Source: Nannobrachium achirus
Taxonomy: Eukaryota > Chordata > Actinopteri > Myctophiformes > Myctophidae
DNA length: 64,000 bases
Reading direction: 5' to 3'
Assembly: GCA_963921795.1 (NCBI GenBank)
Contig: OY997647.1
Location: forward strand, 60,662,357-60,726,356
The number at the start of each line of letters is the position of its first letter. Position 1 is the first letter of the stretch. This document shows, piece after piece, positions 22,477-32,644 of the stretch. The notes below the pieces were generated by a model that worked only from the letters and a program-made list of their open reading frames with translations, had not been told where the DNA came from and did not search any database. A program made the position numbers and the translations under genes.

Positions 22477-25291
22477 CACTGGACTCTGGCGGGGTCCCGC
22501 TGATCATTCAGGGGACCCCCCCTCTCAAGCGCAAACGAGTGAACAATATGAACAATTTTTCTCATGCCAAGAAAATAATGTTGTTGTCTCCTCCTCTGTG
22601 CTCTCCTCCAGTGCCTGTATTAAAGTGTGTGTTGACAAAACAATGCCTGTTTCTTTCAAACCCACCTGCTCTAGTACAGACGACCCCATTTTGCATGAAT
22701 TTAGCCAGTGTAGAGAAGTCCAGGCTGGAATTTCTTTCCACTCAGAAAATATCGCTTTCTCCAGTCACGCAGACAGGGTACAAGCAGAATATTTCTCATT
22801 GCAAAATGTTCCCAGACAAGCTAATTCCTATTCACAATGGTATGGTTTCACTAGTGTGCAATACCCCTCTGTCTCCACTGAGCGGCACTGCTATGCCGAC
22901 TCTAGCTCAGGACAGGAGTTTGGTCTTAGCGTCAGGGAAGAAGCCAGCACTTTTCAACACCCAGGGTCGGCCTCGTCTTCCCGTAAGGAAGCATATAAAG
23001 GCCTTAGAACAGGTTATAAACGTAAATACAATTCCCCGAGCCGGGGATTTTGTTACTTATGCGATAAACCCTGTCGCCCGGGCTCCACGTTATGTGCCGC
23101 CTGTATTATTAACAAGCGAGGCTTCTCGGAGGTCACGTGTCCGTCTCCCACCGGATACGGAAATAAGCGTACCGGAAACGGAAACACTCTTTCCTCCGGT
23201 GTCTCCGCGCCTTCCGGCCCGGCGTCTAGCGGATACGGAAACGTGCCCGGATACGGAACCTCTCGGTCCCGTCCATCCTCTCCCTCACGGCCCAGTAGTC
23301 CCGCTCAGGCGGTACAACCCCAAGGCTTCTCCGTTGCTCAGCAACACGTTAGCACAGTATGCAGAGCAATGGAAGCGTTGCAATCCGAATCACTGGGTGT
23401 TTCGGACAGTGACACGGGGCTACAGACTACAGTTCGCGGAAATACCCTCCCTATCCAGCAAGGTTATTTACACTCGAGCCCGTGGCTTTAAAGCGGATGC
23501 CTTGAGGGAGGAGATAAGCTCACTATTGCGCAAGGGCGCTATAGTGGAGTTATCCCGCGACCAGAGCCGTTTAGGCTTCTGGAGCCGTTATTTTCTGGTA
23601 CAGAAAAAGGGGGGGGGGCTGCGTCCTATAATGGACTTACGTGCTCTGAACAAGCACTTGAAAAAGTTCAAATTCAGGATGCTGACGTCAGAGTCCCTGA
23701 TGAGATCAGTGAGACAGGGGGATTTCCACTGTTCAGTGAATCTGAAGGATGCTTATCAACACATCCTCATTTATCCCCCACACAGGAAGTTCCTGCGGTT
23801 CGCCTTCGAGGGGCGCCTGTACGAGTACACGGTCCTCCCCTTCGGTCTTTCCCTGAGCCCTTCAAATTCAGGATGCTGACGTCAGAGTCCCTGATGAGAT
23901 CAGTGAGACAGGGGGATTTCCACTGTTCAGTGAATCTGAAGGATGCTTATCAACACATCCTCATTTATCCCCCACACAGGAAGTTCCTGCGGTTCGCCTT
24001 CGAGGGGCGCCTGTACGAGTACACGGTCCTCCCCTTCGGTCTTTCCCTGAGCCCTCGGGTTTTCGTGAAAGTGACCGAGGCAGCCATTGCTCCACTGAGG
24101 CATCAGGGAGTCAGGCTCGCGAACTACATAGACGATTGGATGATTTCCGCCGCCTCCTGCTCAGGAGCGGCGCGCCATACCGATCTGGTGTTGTCACACC
24201 TGAAGGCCTTGGGTTTCAACGTCAATTTTGGCAAAAGCATGTTGTCACCCTCCCAGCAGATTTCCTTTATAGGGATATCTCTGGACTCGGCCACAATGTC
24301 CGCCCGCCTCTCACCGGAGAGGGTGGACAGGTTTCTGACTTGTCTCAGCTCCTTCCGACTGAACCAGGTGGTCAGGTACAAGGAGTGCATGAAGTTAGCT
24401 GGGCTGATGGCATCAGCGGTGCAACTTCTGCGTCTGGGCAGGTTTCACATGAGACCTTTCCAGCGGTGGACACTGGCGCTCAGGATTCCTTCCCTGCAAG
24501 GGTACAGGAAAGTGACGGTCAGCCAGGTCTGCATGGACGCTCTGGTCCCATGGAGGGACCAGGCGTTGTTGACGAGTGGGGTCTCCATGGGCGAGGTGAT
24601 ATCACGCAAGGTGATCACCACGGACGCCAGCCGCTCGGGGTGGGGCGCCACCCACGAGGGGCGTTCAGCCAGGGGTCTCTGGACCCCGGCCATGTTGGAG
24701 TACCACATCAATTATCTGGAGTTAATGGCGATCTACTTGGCGCTCAAGCATTTCGAACCATTTCTTCTGGGTTGTCATGTTCTGGTCAGGACGGACAACA
24801 CGGCGGCCCTGTATTATCTCAACAAACAGGGTGGCCTCTGCTCGCACCCGCTGGATCAGCTGGCGCGCGAGATGACCCTCTGGTGCTTGCCTCGTCTGAG
24901 GTCCATCAGAGCCTCCCATGTTCCGGGCCTTCAGAACGGCGGCGCCGATCTGTTGTCCAGGGGGGAGCCTCGTTACGAGGATTGGTCTCTCCACCCTGCG
25001 GTGGTGAGGCAGATTTTCTCCAGATTCGGTCAACCTCGAGTAGATCTCTTTGCCTCTCAGGAGAACGCGAAGTGTCCCCTTTACTTCTCAGTGAGGGGAC
25101 CTTCTCCTCTGGGGACGGACGCGTTTGCTTACGAGTGGCCAGAAGGCCTTCTCTACGCGTTCCCGCCCCTGGAACTGATCCTTCCCACTCTGGAGAGGAT
25201 CAGATGTTCCAACCGGGAGGTTCTTCTAGTAACACCGTCCAGGGGAGTGTGGAGGTCTCTGATCACCCCACTGCTCTCTCGACCCCTGTAG
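22473..25291 (+). pseudogene. DIRS reverse transcriptase / RNase H / methylase-like region
   Basis: Recognisable parts in order: a basic N-terminal stretch, RT fingers and palm (FLVQKKGGGLRPIMDLRALN, later the catalytic YIDD box), RNase H (TTDASRSGWGATH), and the C-terminal DIRS block with DLFASQENAKCP and FPPLELILP, which is usually assigned to a Dam-like methylase domain. The RT groups with Ty3/gypsy-type enzymes in the literature. The region is not intact in this copy. It ends just before the foldback insertion at 25287. Confidence 0.85.
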
Positions 25292-25873
25292 CAACTCATA
25301 ATGTAATAACGGCTCATAATGTAATAAGGGCTCATAATGTAATAAAAAAAATGTAATAAAAACTCATAATGTAATAATCAGCTCATAATGTAATAAAAAA
25401 ACGAGCGCATAACGTAATAACAGATTTTTCAATAATGTAATAATGTAATAATGTGTTACATTAAGAACCTCCACATAGGAGCCTCATAATGTAATAAAAC
25501 TTCATAATGTAATAATGTATTTTTTATTACATTATGAACTGATTATTACATTATGAGCTTTTATTACATTTTAATTATTACATTATGAGCTAGTTTTTTA
25601 TTACATTATGAGCTGATTATTACATTATGAGTTTTTATTAGATTTCTTATTACATTATGAGCTCTTATTACATATGAGCCGTTATTACATTATTGGTTGC
25701 TACACACCCTGCCAACTTTGTTGATGAAGAATGGAGCAACTATCTGCTAAACATGCAGCAAATGAATACCTATTGGGATCATTTAACTGTACAACGAATA
25801 TCCACAATGTTCAACGTACAGTTCGTGATTGTATCAACACTGGGTGTTGATGCAACATCGATAACACACACTT

Positions 25874-26237
25874 AATTCAAAGAGTCCAGGAAGCAGAGGA
25901 GAGCGCACCACTTCGATTTGTCCAGACTTAGGACCAGAGTGAGGTACAGGTCAGGGCCAAGGTGAGGTACCGGGTCAGGGCCACAGTGAGGTACTGGGTC
26001 AGAGCCAGAGTGAGGTACCGGGTCAGGGCCACAGTGAGGTACGGGTCAGGGCCATAGAGTGAGGTACCGGGTCAGGGGCTCAGGGCCACAGTGAGGTACC
26101 GGTCAGGGCCAGAGTGAGGTACCGGGTCAGGGTCAGAGTGAGGGCCAGACTTAGGGCCAGAGTGAGGGCCAGACTTAGGGCCAGAGTGAGGGCCAGATGG
26201 AAGTGGTGCGCTCTCCTCTGCTTCCTGGACTCTTTGA
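25874..26237. mobile_element. MITE with minisatellite interior
   Basis: ATTCAAAGAGTCCAGGAAGC..GAGCGCACCACTTC and its inverse GGAAGTGGTGCGCTCTCC..CTTTGAAT form arms of about 40 bp. The interior is a minisatellite of about 20-24 bp (AGTGAGGTACCGGGTCAGGG) with roughly ten imperfect units that grade into AGGGCCAGACTT units. Confidence 0.75.
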
Positions 26238-27803
26238 ATGTGGAGAGGGCTGCAGGCGATTACGGATTACAAACCGAAGCCGGCTGTTATTAACACCTCG
26301 GACTCTCTACCGGACGAATTGAATAACTTTTTCGCCCGCTTTGAATCTCACAACACGGACCCAGTTACACCGGTGCGGGGTACACCCGGTGCGGTGGAGC
26401 TGCAGGTGACACAACGAGATGTGAGTAAAACTTTTAAAAGCGTTGGGACTCATAAGGCGGCCGGTCCTGATGGGATTGCCTCACGTGTCCTTAAGTTGTG
26501 TTTTGACCAGCTTTCGGGAGTCTTTACTGACATTTTCAATATGTCCCTGTCATTGTGTGTGGTACCGTTGTGTTTCAAGGAAACCATAATTGTACCCATA
26601 GCAAAGAAAAAACCTGTCACCTGTCTTAATGATTATCGCCCTGTGGCTTTGACCTCTGTTCTTATGAAGTGTCTGGAAAAAATGGTTATATCACATATAA
26701 CGCACATTATCCCTGCCAATACTGATCCATTACAGTTTGCATACTGTGCTAATAGATCAGTCGATGATGCTATTTCTCTCGCACTACACATTGCCTTGAA
26801 ACATCTGGAGAATAAGAACTCTTATGTCAGACTACTCTTCATAGATTATAGCTCTGCCTTTAACACGATTGTACCATCTAAGCTTGTGTTGAAACTCAGG
26901 GGTCTTGGTCTGGGCAGTAGTATCTGCAACTGGCTGTTTGACTTTTTGACAGGCAGGCCACAATCTGTACGAATAGGGAACAAGCATTCATCTAAGATAT
27001 TGACCAGGACTGGAGCGCCCCAGGGCTGTTGCCTCAGTCCCTTGTTGTATAGTCTGTTCACCTATGACTGTGTTGCCAGGTGTGGAAATAATTCTATTCT
27101 CAAATTTGCAGATGACACCACGGTTATAGGACTAATATCCAACGATGATGAGAGGGCCTATAGGAGGGAAATTGAAGAGCTAACCCTATGGTGCCAGAAT
27201 AACAATCTCTCTCTAAATGTTAGTAAAACAAAAGAGATCATCGTTGACTTTAGGAAATCTGAAGTCAATCACAGTCCCGTAACCATAAATGGTTCACCTG
27301 TAGACATAGTGGACAGTTTCAAATTCCTGGGTGTTCACATAACAAACTCACTCACATGGTCTCAAAACAGCGAAGGTATCCTTAAGAAAGCGCAGCAGCG
27401 ATTGTACTTTCTGCGGCGCCTCAGGAGATTTGGCCTAAGCACCAAGGCTCTTGTTAATTTCTATCGCTGTACCATAGAAAGTGTATTGACAGGATGCATA
27501 ACAGTGTGGTTTGGTAACGTGACTGCTCAAGACAGTAAACAGTTACAGAGAATTGTGAAGAGAGCTGCCAAAATCATTGGCACAGAATTACCACAGCTAC
27601 ACACAATCTATAACACACGCTGTAAGAAAAAGACAGAGAACATCTTAAAGGACAGCTGTCATCCCGCCCATTCCCTGTTCTATCTCCTCCCTTCAAAAAA
27701 ACGTTACCAGAGCATCAAATCTCACACCACCCGTTTCAGTAATAGTTTTTATGCTCAAGCAATCAGGTTGCTTAACGAAGAGATGGAAGCGAGACGTAGG
27801 TAG
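26238..27803 (+). CDS. L2-clade reverse transcriptase ORF (endonuclease missing)
   Basis: An open frame of 521 codons. RT motifs in order: AAGPDGI, NDYRPVALTS, FIDYSSAFNTI, GAPQGCCLSPLLYSLF, the catalytic box FADD at residues 290-293 (F in place of the usual Y), NVSKTKEI and FLGVHI. The C-terminus HTTRFSNSFYAQAIRLLN is typical of L2/CR1-group elements. No stop interrupts it, so it is fairly recent. The N-terminal endonuclease was lost at insertion, so the copy could not retrotranspose alone. Family assignment to L2 within the CR1 group is from motif recall. Confidence 0.85.
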   Translation: MWRGLQAITDYKPKPAVINTSDSLPDELNNFFARFESHNTDPVTPVRGTPGAVELQVTQRDVSKTFKSVGTHKAAGPDGIASRVLKLCFDQLSGVFTDIFNMSLSLCVVPLCFKETIIVPIAKKKPVTCLNDYRPVALTSVLMKCLEKMVISHITHIIPANTDPLQFAYCANRSVDDAISLALHIALKHLENKNSYVRLLFIDYSSAFNTIVPSKLVLKLRGLGLGSSICNWLFDFLTGRPQSVRIGNKHSSKILTRTGAPQGCCLSPLLYSLFTYDCVARCGNNSILKFADDTTVIGLISNDDERAYRREIEELTLWCQNNNLSLNVSKTKEIIVDFRKSEVNHSPVTINGSPVDIVDSFKFLGVHITNSLTWSQNSEGILKKAQQRLYFLRRLRRFGLSTKALVNFYRCTIESVLTGCITVWFGNVTAQDSKQLQRIVKRAAKIIGTELPQLHTIYNTRCKKKTENILKDSCHPAHSLFYLLPSKKRYQSIKSHTTRFSNSFYAQAIRLLNEEMEARRR

Positions 27804-28017
27804 TCATGTGCAATATACGCAGTTTTTAAACTGTACACTGTCACACTGTATGGTTGTTTTGTTGTTTTTTGGGTTGTCCTGGGTGACCTGTTGTTGTCGT
27901 ATTGTTTTGTGTGCAATAAGGCTGAGAGTGCTCTTGGCACAAGCATTTCATTGTTTGTCTGTACTTGTATGGATACGCATTTGACTAATAAACCGAACCT
28001 GAACCTGAACCTGAATC
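26238..28017 (+). mobile_element. L2-like LINE, 5' truncated
   Basis: RT ORF (26238-27803), a short 3' UTR, then a (CCTGAA)n-type tail just after ACTAATAAACCGAACC. Its 5' border falls exactly at the end of the MITE at 25874-26237. The upstream apurinic endonuclease domain is absent, so it is 5' truncated. It lies inside the foldback element, which lies inside the DIRS element. Confidence 0.8.
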
Positions 28018-28204
28018 AAGTGTGTGACTGGTCCATCAAGGCTTACATAATGGTCCCCATGACCTTTGGCAAAGTGGCCCAGAACTAGCAATGGCAGACT
28101 GTCGTCATACTGACCACATGGGGATATTATCGATGTTGCATCAACACCCAGTGTCGATACAATCACGAACTGTACGTTGAACATTGTGGATGCTCTTTGT
28201 ACAG

Positions 28205-28722
28205 TTAATGGTTCTACACCATGCTTTTAAAAATAACGTAATCATTTTTAAATAATATAACATTGTTTGTGTCCCAAAAAAACGTTTTTCAAAAGGTTTG
28301 AGGCTAAATTACCACTCTGAATACAGAGCCCCTGTCATTTCTGCCTGGCTTTCAGAGCATTTTCAGCTGCAGTACCACCTTGTCCTGAGTGGGAGGACTG
28401 CGCTATTGAACCAGTTTTGGCCCCACACTCCTCCCCACCTCCTGCTCAGCAGGCCTGCCCACCCCTCCCCAAACCCTCTCCCAGCTCCTCCTGCCTCCTT
28501 CTCAGGCCTGCCCACCCCTCCCCAACCCCCACTCAGCACACAATCTGACCTAAAATCAGACAGCCCGTTCTGAAACCTGCTTAACGGTGCATAGATCTAC
28601 CCATAAACTGAGAAAGACACAATGGCCAGAAATAGGACTTTGTGAGGATAGAACCTGCTGGTGAGACACCAAAGAAATACATAAAAATTGGAAAAATTTA
28701 TATTCATGGTGTATTCCCTTTA
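28205..28722. mobile_element. TTAA-flanked MITE
   Basis: TTAA, then TGGTTCTACACCATG at left, and CATGGTGTATTCCCT then TTAA at right. It interrupts the right arm of the foldback element; the left arm reads TTAAATGATC uninterrupted, which shows the empty site. piggyBac or Kolobok type by target. The interior is C-rich with CTGCCCACCCCTCCCCAA repeats. Confidence 0.7.
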
Positions 28723-29145
28723 AATGATCCCTATATGTATTCATTTGCTGCATGTTTAGCAGATAGTTGCTCCATTCTTCATCAACAAAGTTGGCAAGGT
28801 TTGTTACCCACAACCAATAATGTAATAACAGCTCATAATGTAATATTTTTTTAATAAAAACTCATAATGTAATAATCAGCTCATAATGTAATAAAGAACA
28901 AGCGCATAATGTAATAATTAAAATGTAATAAAAGCTCATAATGTAATAATCAGTTCATAATGTAATAAAAAATACATTATTACATTATGAAGTTTTATTA
29001 CATTATGAGCCTCCTATGTGGAGGTTCTTAATGTAACACATTATTACATTATTACATTATTGAAAAATCTGTTATTACGTTATGCGCTCGTTTTTTTATT
29101 ACATTATGAGCTGATTATTACATTATGAGTTTTTATTACATTTTT

Positions 29146-29303
29146 TGCCAGACCCATGAAATGGGTAGGCCTACATAAGCAAATGTCTGTCGGTCCGGGT
29201 TTTCTATATAAAGGGTATATATGATGATGACATGATGATGACATGCCTACAAAAGGCATGATGTCATAAATGATGATGACAGACAGGGGGTCTGGCACAA
29301 CCA
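29146..29303. mobile_element. Small CCAGACCC TIR insertion
   Basis: TTGCCAGACCC and GGGTCTGGCACAA are inverted ends within the right foldback arm. The interior has GATGATGACA reiterations. No target duplication resolved. Confidence 0.5.
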
Positions 29304-29383
29304 GGTTGACCTGGTCTAGTTTTATTACATGAGCCGTTATTACATTATGAGCCGTTATTACATTATGAGTTGCTACAACCCCC

Positions 29384-30526
29384 TTGGCGGCTCCCCTTGC
29401 ACAGGGATCTGCTGCGCCAGGCAGGGGACGAGATCTTCCATCCAGACCCACGGGGCCTAGACCTGTGGGTTTGGCCCGTGAGAGGGAGAACCTGTTAGCA
29501 GCAGGTTTCTCACCAATGGTTGTAGCCACTATTCAGAGTGCTAGAGCCCCCTCCACTAGGGCTGTGTACGATGGAAGATGGAATGCCTTTTTGGACTGGT
29601 GTGAGCTGCAGGAGCCACCTGTGGTGGCTCACTTAGCTCCGGCCCAGAGGGTGTTAGATTTCCTGCAGGATCGCCTGGACCTTGGTCTGGCGTTCTCTAC
29701 ACTGAGGGGTTATTTGGCGGCTATTGATGCCTGCCACCTGGGGGTGGCAGGTAAAGGCCTTTCTAAAATCCCTGAGGTGGTCCAGTTCATGCATGGTGTT
29801 GACCATTTGAGACCTGTGACCAGAGCCTTGTTTCCTGCTTGGGATCTACAAGTGGTTCTTGAGGGCCTTTGCAAGGCACCCTTTGAACCGCTTGGGAGGA
29901 CCTCTTTGAAACATTTAAGTTTCAAGACAGCTCTTTTGCTTGCCTTGTCTACGGCTAAGCGTGTGAGCGACCTTCATGCGCTCTCTGTGAGCCCTGATTG
30001 TATGAGGTTTCTCAATAATGACTCCAAGGTTCTTCTTAAACCTCATTTGAGTTTTATTCCTAAGAACCGAGTGATCCCGAAGGAACCTGTGGTTTTGACG
30101 GCTTTCCATCCTCCTCCGTTTGCATCGGAGGAGGATAGGCGTCTTCATTGTCTTTGTCCGGTTAGGGCCCTGAAGGCCTACTGTGACAGGACGGTGGACA
30201 GCAGGTCTACTTCTCAGCTTTTCGTGGTCATGAATGCCCGTCAGCGAAAGGCGGTGTCCAAACCCACTCTGTCGAGATGGATTGTGGATGCCATTAGGTT
30301 GGCTTATACCCGTGCTGGGTCTGAAGTGCCAGAGGCACTTAAGGCCCACAGTACTAGGGGTGTGTCGACCTCTTGGGCTTTGTCCAAAGGTGTCTCCATT
30401 GAGGAGATTTGTGCGGCGGCGAATTGGTCTTCGCCGTCCACCTTTGCGACCTACTATCACCTGGACGTTGCGCCTTCTGCCATGGCGCATACGGTTCTGG
30501 GTGCTGCTGCCCCGCCTACGATGTAG
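29384..30526 (+). CDS. DIRS tyrosine recombinase
   Basis: A frame of about 380 codons resuming right after the foldback insertion. It has the tyrosine-recombinase signature: an Arg in STAKRVSDLHAL, then HSTRG (the HxxR box), then a Tyr in TFATYYHLD. In DIRS elements this enzyme inserts a circular double-stranded intermediate without making a target duplication, in place of a DDE integrase. The start of the protein is lost in the insertion junction, so the true N-terminus cannot be set here. Confidence 0.85.
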   Translation: MAAPLAQGSAAPGRGRDLPSRPTGPRPVGLARERENLLAAGFSPMVVATIQSARAPSTRAVYDGRWNAFLDWCELQEPPVVAHLAPAQRVLDFLQDRLDLGLAFSTLRGYLAAIDACHLGVAGKGLSKIPEVVQFMHGVDHLRPVTRALFPAWDLQVVLEGLCKAPFEPLGRTSLKHLSFKTALLLALSTAKRVSDLHALSVSPDCMRFLNNDSKVLLKPHLSFIPKNRVIPKEPVVLTAFHPPPFASEEDRRLHCLCPVRALKAYCDRTVDSRSTSQLFVVMNARQRKAVSKPTLSRWIVDAIRLAYTRAGSEVPEALKAHSTRGVSTSWALSKGVSIEEICAAANWSSPSTFATYYHLDVAPSAMAHTVLGAAAPPTM

Positions 30527-30829
30527 TGGGGCGGCTCTCTCCCCTTCCTGGGACAGCATGCTACTGTCTCTAGGATACCTGGGGGGGGACCCTGAGTGTT
30601 TCCCTTATACTACTGTAGTATTATAAGGCGGACCCGTGTCTGCCCTTAGTGCATAAGGCAGATCTCGGTCTGTCAGGGTCTCTTTTTCTGTCTGAACACG
30701 CCCAGGCCCTGTGGGTCTGGGTCGGGCCAGTCCTGGGAGGGGTCACGTCGGTTGACGAGACCTCCTTCCGGGGGTGGTCGGTGTACACGACAGTCTTGTC
30801 GGTTCATGACTTCTCGGGGAGTGTATGAG

Positions 30830-30922
30830 TCCCATAGGGGGACCTTGTCTGGAGGTATGATAATAAACGTATAGGTTCCGAACGGAACCCTGTTTATTTA
30901 ATACCGGAGGACAAGGTCCCCC
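30830..30922 (+). repeat. DIRS internal complementary region
   Basis: The first half (CCCATAGGGGGACCTTGTCT..) is the inverse of the element's left extremity. The second half (CGTATAGGTTCCGAACGG..ACAAGGTCCCCC) is the inverse of its right extremity. Such a region lets both ends anneal during formation of the circular intermediate in the DIRS1 model. Confidence 0.9.
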
Positions 30923-30936
30923 GAATTAAGCCCCTC

Positions 30937-31175
30937 GGTTCGCTAGTTGCGGGCAGAGGTGCGGCTTTTGAGGAAGTTATGATAGCCCACAGGGCTTATA
31001 TACACTCGGGGGCGGTGCCCTCGTTTTGTGATTGACAGCCCTTCCGACAAATGACATTTCTCGTACGGAAGGATATGAGTTTTACTCTGTTGCGCCGCCA
31101 GATGGCGCCGATATCCCATAGGGGGACCTTGTCCTCCGGTATTAAATAAACAGGGTTCCGTTCGGAACCTATACG
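30937..31175 (+). repeat. DIRS right inverted terminal repeat
   Basis: Inverse of 20104-20313, with its own extreme end (TATTAAATAAACAGGGTTCC..) that differs from the left extreme, as usual in DIRS. After 31175 the host MITE resumes with TTTTGGACATACAAGG. Confidence 0.85.
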
Positions 31176-31404
31176 TTTTGGACATACAAGGTTTCCACCC
31201 GACAACGACGAAATGCTCCTGTCTGAAGCAACGGAGGTCTGATCATGAATAGGATGTGACGCACACGCTCCCTTGGTGCAGCAGCGGTAACAAGTCCTAC
31301 TGGAAGCGTTAAGTCTTCTTTAAATATTTCTTGGGGCGTTATTTCGTCTTTCTCTGGTGTTGTTGGTGTTACTTGATGTTTACAAATGTTATTGTGATTT
31401 GTGA

Positions 31405-31937
31405 CTGAAGGTCGCAGTTTACCATGAAGTCGGTGCACATTTTTACAGTCTATGGGTTGGTTCCCTTCACTGTGACATCACAGGTGATATCACAGGTGAC
31501 ATCACCTATGTAAAGGTCCATATATGGGTATTCCCCAGAATCCCTTTTATGCCCATATATGAAGATCCCTGATGTCATCGATGTATATCACTGGCCAGAT
31601 GGCCAAGACATGGCCCGTATCTGTGTGGCTCCCCAGGCATCAAACCCAGGCCCTAACTAGCCAAGACCCTGCTTGGCTTTACTAATTAACATACGTTTTA
31701 TGCCCATATATGGAGATCCCTGTCCCAATTTCATCAATATTAAGGACATATCTGGGAATGCCCAAATTTGGTAATGCCCATATATGGGCATGTTTTGACT
31801 AACATTGTTGTCTATCATGCAGGGGTCTACATATACGGGATTACGGGTAACTGGTCCGATATACATCACTGGCCAGATGGCCAAGAATTGGTGCGACCTC
31901 GCCCTTTAGGGAGAGGTTGCATGTCGCGTCTTACTAG
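31405..31937 (+). mobile_element. Helitron-like repeat with CArG sites
   Basis: Begins near TCGCAGTTTACCATGAAG and ends with a long hairpin (GCGACCTCGCCC..GGGAGAGGTTGC), then CGTCTTA, CTAG and T. CCATATATGG occurs at about 31510, 31702 and 31768. GTGACATCACAGGTGATATC inverted motifs lie at 31475-31510. The base before the 5' TC is G rather than the usual A, so the 5' end is approximate. Confidence 0.6.
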
Positions 31938-32644
31938 TCTTAAACTATACACACACATAACAAGAATATGCCACTCGAATGACTCTATCCGTGCTAGTGT
32001 GTTTCTGTTATGTTTCCAATGGGACTACAGTTCAGTGCAGCAGTGACTACTTCCGTTACTCGCCTTTCAGGAGCTGTGGTTCCAAACTCTATATAGCATT
32101 CAGAGATTGTGGAATAGTTGTCTGGCTACACGAGACTATACTGACAAAAACACCCAATGATGAAAAGAAACAAATGTGTTCAATCGAATAATAATAATAA
32201 TCACCCATTATGGCCCAGAATAGCTACGCTAGGGTTCAGATGATTGAGTGGGCTAGTATTAGTCTGTGCTGCTTCTTAATAGCCTGGAATCCCAGATCGG
32301 GCCGCTACATTCAGCTTATTTTCTTTTAGACTCCATTTCTGGGATGCTTTCTATGTGATAGGAGGCGGGACCAGAAGCTTCCAAACGCAAAATTAAAGTC
32401 ACTTCCCTTCCTACTGTGATTTGTTGAGCACTATCCAATTGGCAATGAAGTGCAAAGTTGACATTCGGAAATCAGGCTCAAATGGAAGCCTCCCAGGCTG
32501 AGAAGTGGATTCCAGGCTAAATTGATCAAAGGGTCAAAAGAGTTCATCCTGGAATCTGCCCATTCGATTTTGAGATAATGTGTGTGCTACACGAAAGATC
32601 ATGAGGTCACCAAAATCAGTCAAAATCAATCTACAAGCTCACAA
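31938..32644. other. Unassigned intron sequence
   Basis: No gene recognised. The last 20 bases resemble one arm of a hairpin module (ATCTACAAGCTCACAA). Confidence 0.5.

Larger units (their letters stand above)
25287..29377. mobile_element. Foldback-like element with CATAATGTAATAA arms
   Basis: Starts TGTAGCAACTCATAATGTAA and ends with the inverse TTATGAGTTGCTACA. ACCCC on both sides is a 5-bp target duplication. The arms are built from many copies of about 15 bp (CTCATAATGTAATAA) in both orientations. They continue inward into a shared inverted block (GCCAACTTTGTTGATGAAGA at about 25710, inverse near 28795; CAACACTGGGTGTTGATGC at about 25835, inverse at about 28140). No transposase is recognised. 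Later insertions inside are a MITE, an L2 LINE, a TTAA element and a small CCAGACCC element. Superfamily unassigned. Confidence 0.7.
20104..31175 (+). mobile_element. DIRS-like tyrosine-recombinase retroelement
   Basis: Order of parts: inverted terminal repeat, gag-like ORF, reverse transcriptase with RNase H and a DIRS methylase-like region, tyrosine recombinase, internal complementary region, inverted terminal repeat. No target duplication is seen, as expected for recombinase integration. Sister copies of the MITE at the target show the join around ACAGTTTTGG. The two terminal repeats differ at only a few positions, so the insertion is young. It is not whole: a 4.1-kb foldback element (25287-29377) sits between the RT and recombinase parts, and about one further break lies in the coding part. 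It runs antisense to the host gene. Confidence 0.9.
19372..31211. mobile_element. Short TIR MITE (CGTCGTTGTCGGG) carrying the nested stack
   Basis: The left TIR GTCACTGTCGGGCAGAAACC and the right TIR GGTTTCCACCCGACAACGACG match the ends of the two compact copies at 50157-50418 and 52392-52634 (about 0.25 kb). Lining up those copies shows this copy was opened at two points: a Harbinger-like MITE at 19437-19949 and a DIRS element at 20104-31175. The central hairpin module at 19983-20074 lies between them. Confidence 0.8.

Noticed and set aside
21568-22479. A 303-codon frame on the minus strand
   Set aside because: It is the antisense shadow of the GC-rich gag-like ORF, and overlapping long minus frames at 20584-21698 share that cause.
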